Of a DNA stretch of 27,992 nucleotides, positions 8,185 to 14,847 are shown in pieces. The DNA comes from CAINOH01 sp041663565 (lineage in GTDB: Archaea > Micrarchaeota > Micrarchaeia > Norongarragalinales > CAINOH01). The position numbers and the translations under genes were made by a program. The notes under the pieces are model-generated. The model made no database searches. It was not told where the DNA came from and worked only from the letters and a program-made list of their open reading frames with translations. The stretch is from positions 1 through 27,992 of the forward strand of contig JBAYMJ010000018.1 of assembly GCA_041663565.1 (NCBI GenBank). The letters are read 5' to 3'. How positions within the stretch are numbered: the stretch's first letter is position 1; every line of letters starts with the position of its first letter.

Positions 8185-8955
8185 CTATTTTCCTCGTAGG
8201 AAGTGTGCTATTGAAGCAATAAAACCCCTTGTTTTGGGCTTGAAGGGCGAGTCGGACAGGGTTGCGGCAAGCCGCAGGAACTCCTGGCTGGCAGGCGCAT
8301 ACATATCATAATAGATGGTGGCGCGTTCAGCTGCCAGGCTTTTGGGGACTGCCTTGTCGTGCGGCACGGTGCAGATGACCGTCACTTCTGCCATTGCCGC
8401 TGCCTGCTGGGCAGTAAGCTGGGATTCCCCCTTCGCGGCCATGTTGAGCACCAGGCCGAGTTCCTTCTTTCCAAGGTTGGACACCATCTTGCGGCACCGG
8501 ATTACGTCCATCAGCGATGGCACGGTCGGGGTCGCCACGTAAAGCAGCTGGTCGCCATACCTCATCGCAAGCAGGGCTTCCGACCCGAGGCCGGGCCCGC
8601 AGTCAATTATCACGTCATCGTAGGTCTTCTTCAGCTCGCGAAGAATCGGGCCGATTTTTCCAAGTTCAGCCATGCTGAACTTGCGGGGTGATATCGAGCT
8701 TGCAAGTATCTTGAGCCCGGACTCGTGCTCGCTCAGGGCCTCGGCAAGGCCGGCCTCGCCCATTATCACGTCCTCAAGCACTTTTGACTTCGCTCCGATG
8801 CCGGTCATCGCCGCCAAGTGCGGAGTAGTAAGGTTGAGGTCAACCAGGACGACCTTGCGCTTGTGGTGCCCGGCCATTGCTGCCGCGGTGTTAAGGGCAA
8901 CAGTGGACTTCCCGACCCCGCCTTTCCCGGATACTACAGTGATTATCCTGCCCAT
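8185..8955 (-). CDS. MinD/ParA-family P-loop ATPase
   Basis: 256 aa. The deviant Walker A KGGVGKST (residues 10-17) with a second Lys is diagnostic of the SIMIBI MinD/ParA class. VDLNLTTP gives the switch I region (VDxD/N type) and DDVIIDCGPG the Walker B/switch II. The C-terminus (FIASIAHFLRGK) resembles the short amphipathic membrane-targeting helix of MinD. These ATPases dimerise with ATP on membranes or DNA to position partners. Archaeal genomes carry several paralogues of mostly unknown cargo. A TATATAA box about 28 nt upstream implies a nearly leaderless mRNA, although GAGG lies 3-4 nt before the ATG. The upstream neighbour is a coiled-coil protein whose leader shares a 10-mer with this promoter, so it is a candidate partner (inference). 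Confidence 0.85.
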   Translation of the reverse strand: MGRIITVVSGKGGVGKSTVALNTAAAMAGHHKRKVVLVDLNLTTPHLAAMTGIGAKSKVLEDVIMGEAGLAEALSEHESGLKILASSISPRKFSMAELGKIGPILRELKKTYDDVIIDCGPGLGSEALLAMRYGDQLLYVATPTVPSLMDVIRCRKMVSNLGKKELGLVLNMAAKGESQLTAQQAAAMAEVTVICTVPHDKAVPKSLAAERATIYYDMYAPASQEFLRLAATLSDSPFKPKTRGFIASIAHFLRGK

Positions 8956-8979
8956 TGCCTCAAAGTCGCCTTGTTTCCG

Positions 8980-8986
8980 TTATATA
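8980..8986 (-). promoter_or_regulatory. TATA box of the MinD-like gene
   Basis: TATATAA is centred 28 nt before the ATG at 8955. TTACTATCTT lies immediately upstream and recurs in front of the coiled-coil gene. Confidence 0.5.
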
Positions 8987-8988
8987 GT

Positions 8989-8998
8989 AAGATAGTAA
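8989..8998 (-). repeat. Shared 10-mer TTACTATCTT, copy 1
   Basis: An exact copy also occurs at 10315-10324, also on the minus strand upstream of a start codon. It may be a common regulator site. With only two copies seen, chance cannot be excluded. Confidence 0.35.
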
Positions 8999-9017
8999 GT
9001 ATGAATTCCCGGCTTAA

Positions 9018-10262
9018 TTAGCCGGCGGTGGTATTTTGCCCCTGGTCCGCGGCGGGCTGGGTTTGCGGCTGTGCCTTCGCGGATGAAATGGGCGGCTTGT
9101 CAAGCGTGGATTCCAGCGCTGCAAGCCTTGCGGAAACGCTGGCCAATTTAGCCTCGTTTTCGGCCTGCCTGATGCTGATTTCGTCCAATTCCTCGAACTT
9201 CTTTTGCGAGTTCACAAACGTCTTGCCTAAAAGCCCTGCAACGCGCTCCGCACGGTCAACCTGGCGTTGTATTTCCTGCACCTGCCTTGCGGACTCCGCT
9301 GCCACGCCCATTGCCTGGCGGAACTGGTCCACCTTGTCAACCAGGCCGCGTATCTCGGCAAGCCTCTCGGACATCTGCGTCTCGGCGTTGGAAAGCCTTG
9401 TGGACAACTCGAGAACCCTGCCTTCGAACTCGTTGGAAAGCGAAGTCATCCGGGCCTCCACGTCCTTTGAGGGCTGGTCCTGCTCGGTGACCTTGATTTT
9501 TGACACGTCCGTGCCGATGTACCCCGTTTCGGTCTGGAGGTTGGCGACTTGGGACTCCAGGTTCGAAAGCTTGGAGTATAGCGAGTCAAGCGTCCCCTTG
9601 AACTGGCTGGCCTCGTTTCGCATCCTCTTTTCCGAAGTCTCAAGCTCGGACATGGACTTTTCGTATCTTGAGACCCAAGCTTGGTCAACTGCCGGTTCGG
9701 AAGAGGGCGCAGCCTGGGCTTCCGACAGCTCCTGCTTGATTTCCTTTGCCCGGGCGGGAAGCTCCGAGGCCTTGGATGCCGACGAGGCGAGTATGATTGC
9801 CGAGGGGATGATTTCCTTGCGCTGTATCGAAACTACCCGCGGCTGGCCGGAAGACTCGGCGTCGATGCGCGCCTGGAGCTGGGACAGCCGGGCGTTGTTT
9901 GAGACGTGGAGCTTCTCGTAGTCGGCATCGGAAAGCTTTCCTGAGGCGACCGCATCCGCAAGGCCGTCAAGTATGCGCACTATTTCGGCCTTCTGCCGGT
10001 AAAGCACCTGCACCCGTTCGCTTGAGCCCTGAGGGGCCTGCACAGTGGAAGGCGTTTCGGAGGGCGATATCTTCTTTAGGAGCTCGCCTTGGGCGAAGAC
10101 GTAGTCCTGCTCGCCTATTGCCTTGGAATCGTAGCCGGACTGGACCTGCAGTAGGAGCGAGACCGCGGTAGGCGCGTCGAACTGCAGGCTGCTGTCCGTA
10201 AGCCCCGAGACTATGGCCTTGGGGTCCGAAGGGAATGTTGATGCAGGAGCCTGTTGTTCCAT
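9018..10262 (-). CDS. Coiled-coil protein, unknown function
   Basis: 414 aa, soluble, with no signal peptide, Cys residues or membrane segment. Residues about 1-135 contain two short helical units with GxIxxxDY-like pattern (SKAIGEQDYVFAQ and SGKLSDADYEKLH), similar in style to SHOCT-type helices. About 165-205 is a linker rich in Ala, Ser and Pro. From 205 to about 390 the sequence is long heptad-like coiled coil (SELETSEKRM, LYSKLSNLESQVANLQ, VQEIQRQVDRAER, LASVSARLAALE). The tail is a Gln/Pro/Ala-rich disordered segment. It could be a scaffold or a partner of the adjacent MinD-like ATPase (63 bp downstream); no family name is recognised. The ATG at 10262 follows a GAAAG stretch rather than a good Shine-Dalgarno. 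A long antisense reading frame over it reflects base composition. Confidence 0.75.
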   Translation of the reverse strand: MEQQAPASTFPSDPKAIVSGLTDSSLQFDAPTAVSLLLQVQSGYDSKAIGEQDYVFAQGELLKKISPSETPSTVQAPQGSSERVQVLYRQKAEIVRILDGLADAVASGKLSDADYEKLHVSNNARLSQLQARIDAESSGQPRVVSIQRKEIIPSAIILASSASKASELPARAKEIKQELSEAQAAPSSEPAVDQAWVSRYEKSMSELETSEKRMRNEASQFKGTLDSLYSKLSNLESQVANLQTETGYIGTDVSKIKVTEQDQPSKDVEARMTSLSNEFEGRVLELSTRLSNAETQMSERLAEIRGLVDKVDQFRQAMGVAAESARQVQEIQRQVDRAERVAGLLGKTFVNSQKKFEELDEISIRQAENEAKLASVSARLAALESTLDKPPISSAKAQPQTQPAADQGQNTTAG

Positions 10263-10314
10263 AAAGCTTTCTTTCCGCAGCGCGCAGGAACCCTAGGGAG
10301 CCGTGCGCAGTGCG

Positions 10315-10324
10315 AAGATAGTAA
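10315..10324 (-). repeat. Shared 10-mer TTACTATCTT, copy 2
   Basis: It lies about 53 nt before the coiled-coil gene start and just downstream of a weak A/T-rich TATA-like stretch (about 10331-10340). It is identical to the copy at 8989-8998. Confidence 0.35.
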
Positions 10325-10385
10325 TTAGGGGTTAAATAAAATGCTGCGGGCGGACAGGCAAACGCGCCTTGGTCCGCGCTGGCAA

Positions 10386-10814
10386 TCAGCGGCTCTTGCA
10401 GACTGTGGGTATCTTGAGGTAATAGACGCCGTTCTGGGAGCGTACAACCAGCGGGTCGCCTGCCATCAGCGAGGAAATGTCAAGCTCGTACTCGCCTCGG
10501 TCGATTACGGTGATGTTTTCCGCCGGCCGCTCCTTTTTGTTTGCCGCATCAGCCTGCGCTCCGAGGTATTCGCCCATACCCTGGGCGTCCAGGTCTGCTC
10601 CGTCGACAAGCTCGACGCTTACGGGCTGGGTCCTTGAAAGCTTCCCAACCTGCCCGGATTCCAATGCATCCGACAGCCCGGAGTTCGCGTCCGCAAGCGG
10701 GATGTCGTCGTTTCGGATGTAGAGGAAGATGCGCGAGCCGCAGGAACAGCCCTTGAGCAGCTCGGGCGAGCTGTTGGGGTATACCTTGGAGCAGGTTACG
10801 CACTTGTGTGGCAT
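10386..10814 (-). CDS. Zinc-ribbon protein of the DUF2072 (COG3364, OapC-like) type
   Basis: 142 aa. The N-terminus MPHKCVTCSKVY, then LLKGCSCGSRIFLYI, gives two Cys pairs (CxxC and CxC) of a zinc ribbon, the hallmark of the archaeal family COG3364/DUF2072. The middle (about 35-95) is a polar, probably disordered linker. The C-terminal about 40 residues (NITVIDRGEYELDISSLMAGDPLVVRSQNGVYYLKIP) form the small beta domain typical of the family's end. The molecular function is not settled as far as I know; RNA binding has been suggested for relatives. It sits 123 bp upstream of the coiled-coil gene, same strand. No strong Shine-Dalgarno precedes the ATG, so a leaderless start is possible. Confidence 0.7.
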   Translation of the reverse strand: MPHKCVTCSKVYPNSSPELLKGCSCGSRIFLYIRNDDIPLADANSGLSDALESGQVGKLSRTQPVSVELVDGADLDAQGMGEYLGAQADAANKKERPAENITVIDRGEYELDISSLMAGDPLVVRSQNGVYYLKIPTVCKSR

Positions 10815-10866
10815 TGCAGAGGACCGTTGTGATTGTTGACGTGGATTATTGATTGAGGGGGGCGGG

Positions 10867-10875
10867 TTAAAAAAA
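10867..10875 (+). promoter_or_regulatory. A/T-rich TATA-like element before the mini-protein pair
   Basis: TTAAAAAAA is centred 27 nt before the ATG at 10898 inside otherwise G-rich sequence. The distance is right for archaeal TATA-directed initiation at or next to the start codon. Confidence 0.4.
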
Positions 10876-10897
10876 TGAAGGTAGCAAAAGAGGGTGT

Positions 10898-10999
10898 ATG
10901 GACATCGACTTTAAGTTTTTCAACAGGCGCGGGCACAGGAAGATGATTATATTGGTCGTCCTCGTAATCCTTGCGCTGTGGGTATTCCTCTACCGCTAG
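10898..10999 (+). CDS. 33-residue single-TM mini-protein
   Basis: The reading frame starts MDIDFKFFNRRGHRKM, followed by about 16 strongly hydrophobic residues (IILVVLVILALWVFLY) and a final Arg. The basic cluster before the helix predicts a cytoplasmic N-terminus by the positive-inside rule. AGGGTG lies a few nt before the ATG and a TATA-like element 27 nt upstream. It runs opposite to both flanking genes in a 280-bp gap. The next small frame ends with nearly the same residues (LFYR against FLYR here), which argues that both are real and related. No known family is recognised; length alone makes prediction risky. Confidence 0.5.
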   Translation: MDIDFKFFNRRGHRKMIILVVLVILALWVFLYR

Positions 11000-11015
11000 G
11001 GAGTTTGTGCATTGC

Positions 11016-11090
11016 ATGGGCCGCGGACACCACCAAATCATTGCGTTGCTGGCATTGCTGCTGGTCGCCTACCTGCTGTTCTACCGCTGA
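11016..11090 (+). CDS. 24-residue single-TM mini-protein, tandem partner
   Basis: The sequence is MGRGHHQII followed by a Leu/Ala-rich helix (ALLALLLVAYLLFY) and a final Arg. It repeats the plan of the preceding peptide: short basic N-terminus with RGH, one membrane helix, and a terminal aromatic-Tyr-Arg. It begins 16 bp after the previous stop. GGGAG overlaps that stop region and can serve the ATG at 11016, or a GTG at 11007 that adds three residues. The TGA at 11088-11090 is 5 bp from the stop of the convergent GTPase gene. Confidence 0.45.
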   Translation: MGRGHHQIIALLALLLVAYLLFYR

Positions 11091-11095
11091 ACGGC

Positions 11096-11722
11096 TTACC
11101 CCACGTTCCTTGCTATGGCGTCGTAGAGCTTTTCCATGTGCTCGCCCGTAAGCGCGGAGATTTCCACAACAGGATATTGGGGGAACGCCTCGCGCACCTT
11201 CCCAGGCTTGGCAGCGGAGTCGTCGATTTTGTTCGCTACAATGATTATGGGCACCTTGCGCGACTCCAGGTTGCCCAGTAGCGTGACGTTCACCTGCGAG
11301 AGCGGGTCCTGGGTCGAATCCAGCACGACCAGCGCGACGTCGACTTTCTCAAGCCACTTGATTGCCTCGATGATGCCTTTGGTGGCCTCCTTTGCGCGCA
11401 CCTGCGCCGCGTCCTTGTGGATGCCGTAGCGCAAAAAGTCCTTGTAGTCTATTTTTGTCGCGATGCCGGGCATGTCGAGCAGGTTCATCTCAAGCGTCCT
11501 GCCTGCAGCCTTGACTACGACGTGCTCCTTCTTCGTGACCGAGCGCGTCTCGTGCGGTATTTCGGAGACCTTGCCGACCTCCTCGCCCAGCCAGTCGAGC
11601 GAGATGCGGTTCGCGAGCGAGGTCTTGCCGGCGTTGACCTGGCCGTAGAGGCCGAGCGAGAACTTATGCTTGCGCAAGAAGACTACCGAGAGCCAGTCGA
11701 CGAACTTGGAAAGTATGCTCAT
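11096..11722 (-). CDS. Era-like small GTPase
   Basis: 208 aa, essentially one TRAFAC G-domain. The G1 P-loop is GQVNAGKTSL (about 27-36), G3 is LLDMPG, G4 is VANKID and G5 is ISALTG. The order and the AGKTSL signature fit the archaeal Era/Der-like GTPases often annotated only as GTP-binding protein. The N-terminus (ILSKFVDWLSVVFLRKHKF) is amphipathic and could touch the membrane. No KH or other RNA-binding domain follows the G-domain, unlike bacterial Era, so a ribosome-assembly role should not be assumed. Start is ATG 11722 with a weak AGGTAA upstream. It follows mscL by 151 bp. Confidence 0.8.
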   Translation of the reverse strand: MSILSKFVDWLSVVFLRKHKFSLGLYGQVNAGKTSLANRISLDWLGEEVGKVSEIPHETRSVTKKEHVVVKAAGRTLEMNLLDMPGIATKIDYKDFLRYGIHKDAAQVRAKEATKGIIEAIKWLEKVDVALVVLDSTQDPLSQVNVTLLGNLESRKVPIIIVANKIDDSAAKPGKVREAFPQYPVVEISALTGEHMEKLYDAIARNVG

Positions 11723-11873
11723 TGCGGGGGTTACCTGGTGGGAAGGCCGTGTGTCTCAAACTGAAGGTTTTGACAGATTAAGCGGGGAGGCCAATAAAAA
11801 CCCTTTCCAAGGAAAACTGAGAGGAAAAAACAATTGGGAGTGGCTTGGAAGGCCCCCCACCCCGAAGCGGCCC

Positions 11874-12179
11874 TCAGCGTTTTGCCGTCGCGTCCTGACG
11901 CATCACGAACTTGACGATTGCGAACACGACTATCGCAACGATTACAAAGTCGATGAGGTTGCCGACGAGGTCGCCTATGAGGAACTTGACCGGGCCAACC
12001 TGGAGAATTGACGCGCGCCAGTCTCCGCCAGGCACCAGCACGGCCACTATGGGCATCACCACGTCGGTCACAAGGGCGCTGACAAGCTTCGTCGATGCCG
12101 CGCCTATGATGAACGCAACCGCAAGCCCCAATACCTGGTAGTTCTTGAGGAATACCTTGAACTCGTCTACAAAACCCAT
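11874..12179 (-). CDS. mscL: Large-conductance mechanosensitive channel MscL
   Basis: 101 aa, slightly shorter than the bacterial channel (about 130 aa). The N-terminal amphipathic helix and TM1 (FLKNYQVLGLAVAFIIGAASTKLVSALVTDVVMPI) match the conserved MscL pore helix. A short periplasmic-type loop with PGGDW follows, then TM2 (LIDFVIVAIVVFAIVKFVM) and a basic tail. MscL homopentamers open under membrane tension to release solutes on osmotic downshock. The Shine-Dalgarno GGAGGT lies in the last codons of the upstream methyltransferase-like gene, 8 nt before the ATG, so the two genes are translationally coupled. The 151-bp region after the stop holds a T6 run and an imperfect long inverted repeat that may end transcription. 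Confidence 0.88.
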   Translation of the reverse strand: MGFVDEFKVFLKNYQVLGLAVAFIIGAASTKLVSALVTDVVMPIVAVLVPGGDWRASILQVGPVKFLIGDLVGNLIDFVIVAIVVFAIVKFVMRQDATAKR

Positions 12180-12185
12180 ATCGCA

Positions 12186-12965
12186 TTACCTCCGCCTATC
12201 GTGCCTTGCTAGCATTTGCGCTTCGGGCGTATTTGAAGCTGACTGCAGGCCGTTCATTATCCGGCGCCGCTGCTTTTCGCAGTCCCCGAGCGCAAGCACG
12301 CGAATCTGGTTGTTTCCGAGTATGCTGTACCCTGCGGGGTAGGAGTCGCGTAGCAGCTCGTTGGCTGCCACGGGCCTGCGCGACGAGCGGTTGGCAATCA
12401 GCACGGCGTTGTTTTTTGCCACGCGCCTGATCTCGTCAAGTATCTTCCCGTCGTTTTTTGCATTGGTACCCGCGATGCGGGCCTTGTCCAGCGGGTCATC
12501 GTCGCGGTATGCTTGGTTGAAGAACTTGGAGTCGTAGAAGTGGTCCGAGACGACAACGTCGAAGGTGCGGGCCTTGTAGGGCAGGCTGAACGCGTCAGCG
12601 GCCACCAGTTCGCCCTTGAGGCCGCTCCCTTTACCGACTTCCAGCGTCTTCTCGGTGTTCAGGTCGACAAGGTGCGCGTCGAACCCTTCCTTTTCGAAGA
12701 TGTCGGAAAGGTGGCCGTAACCACCGGCCAGGACGAGCACGCGCACGGCTTTCCTTTTTCCAACGGGCACGTGACCGTAAACCGTCCGCAGGGCCGCGAT
12801 TATCTTGTGCACGTCCTTTGGCTTGCGCGGGGTGTAGCGGGTCCAGTTCCCGACCCACCGGTCCTGCCCCACGTAGGGGACGTGCTGTATAGACGGGTAG
12901 TCGCGTTCCACCTGGGCGAGGTGCTTTCTGTACGCCGAAAGGATTGACGGCTGCGACCGGGCCAT
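12186..12965 (-). CDS. Class I SAM-dependent methyltransferase-like protein
   Basis: 259 aa from ATG 12965, preceded by GAGG at 6 nt. The open frame continues upstream for 77 more codons, but that part reads through the intergenic region and lacks conserved features. After a helical N-terminus with conserved-looking Trp/Tyr/Pro residues, the core shows motif I-like VLVLAGGYGHLSDIF, an acidic strand end HLVDLN (motif II), AADAFSLPYKARTFDVVVSDHFYDS (motifs III-IV), and a later DEIRRVAKNNAVLIANR (post-strand helix). The substrate is unknown. The glycine-rich loop is a variant (AGGYG rather than DxGxG), so SAM binding is likely but not certain. It is coupled to mscL downstream. Confidence 0.65.
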   Translation of the reverse strand: MARSQPSILSAYRKHLAQVERDYPSIQHVPYVGQDRWVGNWTRYTPRKPKDVHKIIAALRTVYGHVPVGKRKAVRVLVLAGGYGHLSDIFEKEGFDAHLVDLNTEKTLEVGKGSGLKGELVAADAFSLPYKARTFDVVVSDHFYDSKFFNQAYRDDDPLDKARIAGTNAKNDGKILDEIRRVAKNNAVLIANRSSRRPVAANELLRDSYPAGYSILGNNQIRVLALGDCEKQRRRIMNGLQSASNTPEAQMLARHDRRR

Positions 12966-13134
12966 GATTTCCTCTTGCAGGACGGTTCTTAGAAATCTTT
13001 GGGTTGTACCGAAAGGCCCAACCCGGCACCCGTACGGCCGGATGGCGATTCCGGCACTTTTTTTAAGCATCCAAAAGTAATGTAAACCACGTAAAGCGGT
13101 GCGAGTCGCATTTGCTTTCAAGAGTGTTTTCCAA

Positions 13135-13470
13135 ATGGACGTAAGCTGCCCGCAATGCGGTAACCCCAATCTGGATGTCGATGCGCAGAACAACATAGTC
13201 TACTGCAAGAAGTGCGGCTTTGCGGTGCGGGTGGACCCGGAGACGGGAAACGTGACCCCCATCTCGGAAGGCGGCGCCCCGGCGCAGGCGTCCCAGCCGC
13301 AGCCGTCTTATTCCGGGGGGGAGCACTCGATCCTTGGCATGGAGCCGCTCACGTTCTTCCTCTTCTTCCTTGCGCTCCTTGCAATCCTGATGTTTGCGGG
13401 AGTCATCGCCCTCGAGCACGTGTTCATCGGCGGCATCGTGGTCTTCCTAATCTACTGGTACAACCACTAG
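13135..13470 (+). CDS. Zinc-ribbon membrane protein
   Basis: 111 aa from ATG 13135. Residues 5-27 form a treble CxxC...CxxC ribbon (CPQCG and CKKCG), as in the N-terminus of TFIIB-like or general zinc-ribbon proteins. A Ser/Pro/Gln/Gly-rich linker (about 42-65) leads to two hydrophobic helices at about 68-90 and 92-108, so the ribbon is tethered to the cytoplasmic membrane face. No enzyme motif is present. Small proteins of this design are common in archaea with unknown roles. A GTG 36 nt upstream would add 12 residues and has little support. It is divergent from the methyltransferase gene and 27 bp convergent with endoQ. Confidence 0.65.
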   Translation: MDVSCPQCGNPNLDVDAQNNIVYCKKCGFAVRVDPETGNVTPISEGGAPAQASQPQPSYSGGEHSILGMEPLTFFLFFLALLAILMFAGVIALEHVFIGGIVVFLIYWYNH

Positions 13471-13497
13471 GAAGGCCCAGCGCACAGCCAGCAAGCC

Positions 13498-14835
13498 TTA
13501 GCAATAGTCAGAGAGCGACTTCTGGGGCGCGGCTTGGCTCAAGTTAGGCACTACACCCTTTTTCGCCTTCCTCGGCCCCAGGGATTCCACCACGCCGTAC
13601 TCCCCATCGTAGCCGGGCGACACCTTGAGCCTTGCTTGGCGGTTTGCCATTATCGCCGCCACTATTTTTTCATCGACAACCGAGGCGAGGCTCGGGCCGG
13701 GCACATCGATGAGAATTGAAAGCTCGGCTTTGAACGCGCCAATCAGCTTGCCGTATTCCGCTGCCACTTTCTTTGACGCAAGGGGCGAACCGATTGATGC
13801 GGAGATGAGCTCGTTGAGCGGAAGGAGCGTCTTGTAGGAGATTGCGCCTTTGAGCACGTAACCTTCGGGCCGGTCCGCAAGCTCCTCGACGCGGTTCAGC
13901 ACCCCGATGGTAAGGGGCTTGTGGCACACCGGGCAGATTCCCTTCAGCTTGCGGGTCTGTTCGGGCGAGAAGCGGACCCCGCAGGCGCGGTGGCCGTCGT
14001 AATGGTACTTGCCGTAGTTGGGGTCGACTTCAACCGTGAACTTGAACGTGTCCGCGTCCTTCTTGCGCACTGCAGTAAAGAGGGCATCGTAGGACATTTT
14101 TCCTTCCTTGAAATTGAACGCGTTGCATTCGCGGCCAAGCCGCCACGAGTACGGAGAGTGGGAATCGGAGTTGGACATTATTGCGAAGCGGTCGAGGCTT
14201 GAGAGCCGCCAGTTCATCGCGGGGTCGCTTGAAAGCCCCGACTCTATCGCAAAAATCCTCTTGGCCTGGTCCTCGTAGGCCTCGTCAACGGTGTCGTACC
14301 CCGAGTTCGAACCTAGCACGGAAAACCAGGGCGTCCATGCGTGTGCGGGAACGATTACCGCGTCCTTGGAAACTTCGAAGATGATTTCAGCAATCTGGCT
14401 GCTGGTGCATCCGCCGAACATCGGCCTGCCGTCAGCTGCAAGGTTTCCCATCCGGGATAGCCGGTCGTTGATTTGGGCGGCCTGCTCGAAGTCAGGGACG
14501 TAGACTATGTGATGGACTTTCTTTACTCCCTTGACCGGACCAAGCGAGCATATGGTGGCGATTTCGGTTGAAATCATGTACTTGACCGAGTCGTCGCGTC
14601 CCTTGAGCTTGAACAGGCCTTCGCAGTCGGAAGGCTCGAGCTTGGATTTCAATTCCGAGAAGTATTTGGGGTGGGTGAAGTCGCCGGTTGCGACGATGCC
14701 AAGTCCCTTTTCGAGCGCGCCGGCGTATAAGCCAGTTGCATCCATTTTTTCGGATACCGCACGCGAGTATTTCGAGTGCAGGTGCAGGTCGGCAAAGACC
14801 AGCCTGGAAAAGTCCGAGTCAGTTGCCGCAGCCAT
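13498..14835 (-). CDS. endoQ: Endonuclease Q (PHP-domain DNA repair nuclease)
   Basis: 445 aa. The family (formerly TIGR00375) cuts DNA 5' of deaminated bases such as uracil and hypoxanthine. PHP metal-site segments run in order: FADLHLHSKYS, ATGDFTHPKY, ISTEIATICS, VPAHAWTPWFS and SNSDSHSP. A zinc-ribbon-type region follows (GHRACGVRF, then GICPVCHKPLTIGVLNRVEELADR), the characteristic second domain. The last residues, QKSLSDYC, match a PIP-box (Q-x2-L-x2-aromatic), and EndoQ is known to work with PCNA in Thermococcales. Start ATG 14835 has GGCGGTG 6 nt upstream; GTG 14844 is possible. It follows the PAC2 gene by 12 bp, so the two are probably cotranscribed. Confidence 0.85.
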   Translation of the reverse strand: MAAATDSDFSRLVFADLHLHSKYSRAVSEKMDATGLYAGALEKGLGIVATGDFTHPKYFSELKSKLEPSDCEGLFKLKGRDDSVKYMISTEIATICSLGPVKGVKKVHHIVYVPDFEQAAQINDRLSRMGNLAADGRPMFGGCTSSQIAEIIFEVSKDAVIVPAHAWTPWFSVLGSNSGYDTVDEAYEDQAKRIFAIESGLSSDPAMNWRLSSLDRFAIMSNSDSHSPYSWRLGRECNAFNFKEGKMSYDALFTAVRKKDADTFKFTVEVDPNYGKYHYDGHRACGVRFSPEQTRKLKGICPVCHKPLTIGVLNRVEELADRPEGYVLKGAISYKTLLPLNELISASIGSPLASKKVAAEYGKLIGAFKAELSILIDVPGPSLASVVDEKIVAAIMANRQARLKVSPGYDGEYGVVESLGPRKAKKGVVPNLSQAAPQKSLSDYC

Positions 14836-14847
14836 GTTTAGCACCGC

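Noticed and set aside
9028..9921. Long antisense frame (297 codons) over the coiled-coil gene
   Set aside because: Product is Ser/Trp/Cys-rich with no domain; the minus frame shows real heptad structure. It is a shadow of codon bias.
11802..11853. Imperfect inverted repeat (CCTTTCCAAG / CTTGGAAGG) with a T6 run in the loop after mscL
   Set aside because: The T-run is in the loop rather than after the stem, so it is not a standard terminator. Kept only as a remark in the mscL entry.
11731..12186. Minus-strand frame overlapping mscL in another register
   Set aside because: Arg-rich low-complexity product; MscL is unmistakable in its own frame.
12966..13196. 77-codon N-terminal extension of the methyltransferase-like frame
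   Set aside because: It runs through the intergenic region facing the divergent zinc-ribbon gene, is Cys/Trp/Arg-odd and unlike the rest, and ATG 12965 has a ribosome site.
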